NCBI GenBank assembly: GCA_905233805.1
Contig: CAJOER010000094.1
Location: 1-7,965 of the forward strand
DNA length: 7,965 bases
Source: an uncultured Eubacterium sp.
GTDB lineage: Bacteria > Bacillota > Clostridia > Oscillospirales > Acutalibacteraceae
Direction: 5' to 3'
This document shows positions 5,357 through 7,965 of the stretch, one piece after another (the stretch's first letter is position 1; every line of letters starts with the position of its first letter). The notes below the pieces were generated by a model that did no database searches, was not told the DNA's origin, and saw only the letters and a program-made list of their open reading frames with translations. A program made the position numbers and the translations under genes.

Positions 5357-7465
5357 ATGTCAAAATTAGTAATCGTAGAGTCGCCTGCAAAGGCAAAAAA
5401 CATTAAAGGCTATCTCGGCAAAGGATATGAGGTTATCGCCTCTATGGGACACGTCCGCGATTTACCCGCGGCAAGACTTTCCGTAGACGTTGAAAATGAC
5501 TTTGAGCCGAAGTATGCAATTATCAAAGGAAAGGAAAACTTCGTCGAGGATTTAAAGAAGAAGGCTCACAAGGCGGATTATGTCTACCTCGCAACCGACC
5601 CCGACCGTGAGGGAGAGGCAATTTCATGGCACCTTGCAAGCATTCTTGACCTTGATTTAAAGGATAAAAACAGGGTTACCTTTAACGAGATTACAAAGTC
5701 GGGCGTCAGCCGCGGTATGGCTGACCCGAGAGAGATAGATATAGACCTCGTTAACGCTCAGCAGGCAAGACGTATTCTTGACCGTCTTATCGGCTATAAG
5801 CTTTCGCCCTTCGTATCTCAGAAGATAAGAAGAGGCCTTTCCGCAGGACGCGTTCAGTCCGTCGCTCTCCGTCTTGTTGTTGACAGAGAAAACGAAATCA
5901 GGGCGTTCGTTCCCGAGGAATACTGGTCAATCGACGCAAAGCTCAATAACCCTCCCGATAAGAAGAGTTTTGAAGCGGTCCTTGTAGCAGACCCCGAGGG
6001 CAATAACTTAAAGCCCGATAAAAAAGAACTCAAAACCAAGGAAGACAGCGATTATATCCTCAAAAAGCTCGAAGGAGCCGAGTACGTTGTCAAATCCGTT
6101 AAAAAGGGCACGAGGAAGAAAAGCCCGACTCCGCCCTTCATTACATCAACCCTTCAGCAGGAAGCCTCGCGCCGTCTTTCCTTCCAGGCAAGAAGAACTA
6201 TGAAAGCCGCGCAGGAGCTTTACGAGGGCGTTGACGTCAAGGGTATGGGAACCGTCGGTCTTATTACCTATATGAGAACCGACTCTCTCAGAATTTCCGA
6301 GGAGGCGCGCGCCGCAGGTAACGCTTATATCAGAGAAGCGTACGGCGAAAAATATCTCCCCTCAAAGCCGAGAAATTTCCGTACAAAGGGTAACGCTCAG
6401 GACGGCCACGAGGCAATTAGACCCTCAATGCCTCACGTTACTCCCGACATGGTTAAGGATTCTGTTTCTACCGACCAGTATAAGCTTTATAAGCTCATCT
6501 GGGAGCGTTTTATCGCTTCGCTTATGGAATCGTGCATCCAGGAAACTTTAAAGGTCGAAATCGACGCTAACGGCTATATCTTCAATGCGACGGGCTATTC
6601 CGTCAGATTTGACGGCTTTACCGCGCTTTATGAAGAAAAGACCGACGACAATACAAAGAACGCCTCTGAGGCTCCGCTGCCCCCGATGAAAGAGGGCGAC
6701 GTGCTCCATCTTAAATCCCTCACCGGCAATCAGCATTTCACTCAGCCGCCCTCACGCTATACAGAAGCGTCGCTTATCAAAGCGCTTGAGGAAAACGGCG
6801 TCGGAAGACCGTCAACTTACGTTACGATTACTACTACAATTCTTTCAAAGGAATACGTTGTCCGCGAGGGCAAGCAGTTCGTGCCGACCGAACTCGGCGA
6901 GGCTGTAACCAAGCTCCTTAAAGAAACGCTTCCGAATATAGTTAATGTTAAATACACCTCCAAAATGGAGGACGACCTCGATAAAATCGACTCAGGTGAA
7001 AAAGACTATATCGATATGATTCGCCTTTACTATGACGATTTCGAGGCTCCGCTTGAAAAGGCGAAGAAGGATATGCAGGGCGTTAAGATTAAACTCAAAG
7101 AGGAAGAAACCGATATCACCTGCGACAAGTGCGGAAGAAAAATGGTCGTTAAAGTCGGCCGTTTCGGCAAGTTCCTTGCCTGCCCGGGCTATCCCGAATG
7201 CAAGAACACTAAGCCCCTCGTTCATAAAACGAGCGCTAAGTGTCCCAACTGCGGCGGAGATATTATAGAAAAGAAAACGAGGAAGGGAACCTCCTTCTTC
7301 GGATGCTCGAATTATCCCGATTGTAACTTTATGACCTGGGATACTCCGACTGACGAAAAGTGTCCCGAGTGCGGAAAGTCGCTGTTTAAGAAAAAGGGCA
7401 ACGTGATTTACTGCCCCGATACTGAAAACTGCGGCTTCTCAAAGCAGGGAACAAGAAAAAAATAA
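5357..7465 (+). CDS. topA: DNA topoisomerase I (type IA)
   Basis: The enzyme relaxes negative supercoils by cutting one DNA strand through a 5'-phosphotyrosine link. The 702-residue protein is complete and of usual Firmicutes length. The N-terminal Toprim domain has VESPAKAKNIKGYLGKGYEV (7-26; Glu8) and DPDREGEA (81-88; Mg2+-binding acidic residues). QQARRILDRLIGYKLSP (135-151) and RRGLSAGRVQSVALRL (158-173) follow. The catalytic site is GLITYMRTDS with Tyr305, then GHEAIRPS (350-357) and GRPSTY (483-488). Three C-terminal four-cysteine zinc ribbons are intact: Cys589/592/609/615, Cys629/632/650/656 and Cys669/672/686/692; they serve in DNA binding. No active-site residue is missing. The position between dprA and trmFO is the common Firmicutes order. 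Confidence 0.97.
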   Translation: MSKLVIVESPAKAKNIKGYLGKGYEVIASMGHVRDLPAARLSVDVENDFEPKYAIIKGKENFVEDLKKKAHKADYVYLATDPDREGEAISWHLASILDLDLKDKNRVTFNEITKSGVSRGMADPREIDIDLVNAQQARRILDRLIGYKLSPFVSQKIRRGLSAGRVQSVALRLVVDRENEIRAFVPEEYWSIDAKLNNPPDKKSFEAVLVADPEGNNLKPDKKELKTKEDSDYILKKLEGAEYVVKSVKKGTRKKSPTPPFITSTLQQEASRRLSFQARRTMKAAQELYEGVDVKGMGTVGLITYMRTDSLRISEEARAAGNAYIREAYGEKYLPSKPRNFRTKGNAQDGHEAIRPSMPHVTPDMVKDSVSTDQYKLYKLIWERFIASLMESCIQETLKVEIDANGYIFNATGYSVRFDGFTALYEEKTDDNTKNASEAPLPPMKEGDVLHLKSLTGNQHFTQPPSRYTEASLIKALEENGVGRPSTYVTITTTILSKEYVVREGKQFVPTELGEAVTKLLKETLPNIVNVKYTSKMEDDLDKIDSGEKDYIDMIRLYYDDFEAPLEKAKKDMQGVKIKLKEEETDITCDKCGRKMVVKVGRFGKFLACPGYPECKNTKPLVHKTSAKCPNCGGDIIEKKTRKGTSFFGCSNYPDCNFMTWDTPTDEKCPECGKSLFKKKGNVIYCPDTENCGFSKQGTRKK

Positions 7466-7467
7466 TT

Positions 7468-7965
7468 ATGAAAAAGTTTACGGTAGTCGGCGCAGGACTT
7501 GCGGGCGTTGAGGCGGCGTGGCAGATAGCCGAAAGCGGCTATGAGGTAACGCTGTGGGAAATGAAACCCGAAAAGATGTCTCCCGCGCATAAAAGTAAAT
7601 ACTTTGCGGAACTCGTCTGCTCCAATTCGCTGAAAGCTTCAAGAATAGAAAGCGCCGCGGGGCTTCTTAAAGAGGAAATGGCGCGCCTCGGCTCGCTTAC
7701 CGTCCCCGTAGCAAGAAGCTGTAGCGTACCCGCAGGGGGAGCCCTTGCCGTTGACAGAGATGTATTCTCAAAAACCGTTACCGAAAAAATACTCGCTCAT
7801 CCGAATATTACCGTAAAGTACGGCGAGTTTGAAAAAATCGACGAAAACGGCGACGGAATAATTATTATCGCAACCGGACCGCTTACCGACGGAAAACTCA
7901 GCGGTGAAATAGGCAGACTATGCGGCGAATATCTTTCGTTTTACGACGCCGCCGCCCCTATAGTA
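7468..7965 (+). CDS. trmFO: TrmFO, folate-dependent tRNA (uracil-54-C5)-methyltransferase, N-terminal part
   Basis: This flavoenzyme makes ribothymidine at tRNA position 54, using methylenetetrahydrofolate as carbon donor. The first 166 residues are present and the frame runs off the window; full proteins are about 435-460 residues. The FAD-binding loop GAGLAGVEAA is at 8-17. ELVCSNSLKA (48-57) carries Cys51, which corresponds to the functional Cys53 of the Bacillus subtilis enzyme. VPAGGALAVDRDVFS (87-101) and IIIIATGPLTDG (131-142) are further family marks. The start is 2 bases after the topA stop. No strong ribosome site is seen before it, so coupling to topA translation is likely. Confidence 0.95.
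   Translation, partial: MKKFTVVGAGLAGVEAAWQIAESGYEVTLWEMKPEKMSPAHKSKYFAELVCSNSLKASRIESAAGLLKEEMARLGSLTVPVARSCSVPAGGALAVDRDVFSKTVTEKILAHPNITVKYGEFEKIDENGDGIIIIATGPLTDGKLSGEIGRLCGEYLSFYDAAAPIV

Noticed and set aside
7032..7268. 78-residue + strand open frame inside the topA zinc-ribbon region
   Set aside because: It is a shadow frame; the overlapping topA frame has intact cysteine motifs.

Overview
The window reads as a piece of a Gram-positive chromosome, most likely a gut-type clostridium (Oscillospirales or a related Clostridia lineage). This is inferred from the Firmicutes-style order RNA methyltransferase - dprA - topA - trmFO, the folate-dependent TrmFO, the Rhs core wording and the moderate GC of the housekeeping genes. 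All genes lie on the + strand. No tRNA, rRNA, CRISPR array, insertion sequence or origin was seen.

Region 1 (1-1900) is accessory. It opens inside the last part of an Rhs/YD-repeat protein whose conserved core ends near base 193. The variable tip that follows is very AT-rich and carries a Lys/Asn/Gly-rich stretch, one strongly hydrophobic segment and a short Gly/Asp-containing tail. The stop codon of the rhs gene overlaps the start of a gene for an M16-family (insulinase/pitrilysin-like) zinc peptidase. The pair ends at a strong intrinsic terminator. This Rhs tip plus M16 peptidase unit is the part most likely to be an undescribed system.

Region 2 (1901-3323) is a single-gene unit: a promoter with two short repeat elements, an OFA-type (oxalate/formate antiporter-like) major facilitator transporter, and an intrinsic terminator.

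Region 3 (3339-7965) is a housekeeping operon with its own promoter. It encodes a SpoU/TrmH-type rRNA 2'-O-methyltransferase, DprA (DNA-processing protein for transformation), topoisomerase I (complete, three zinc ribbons) and TrmFO (cut off by the window end). The genes are separated by 0 to 20 bases and are probably co-transcribed. The dprA copy appears broken: its reading frame shifts at about 4510 where a short conserved stretch is missing, and a second short stretch seems to be missing from the C-terminal winged helix. The flanking genes look intact.
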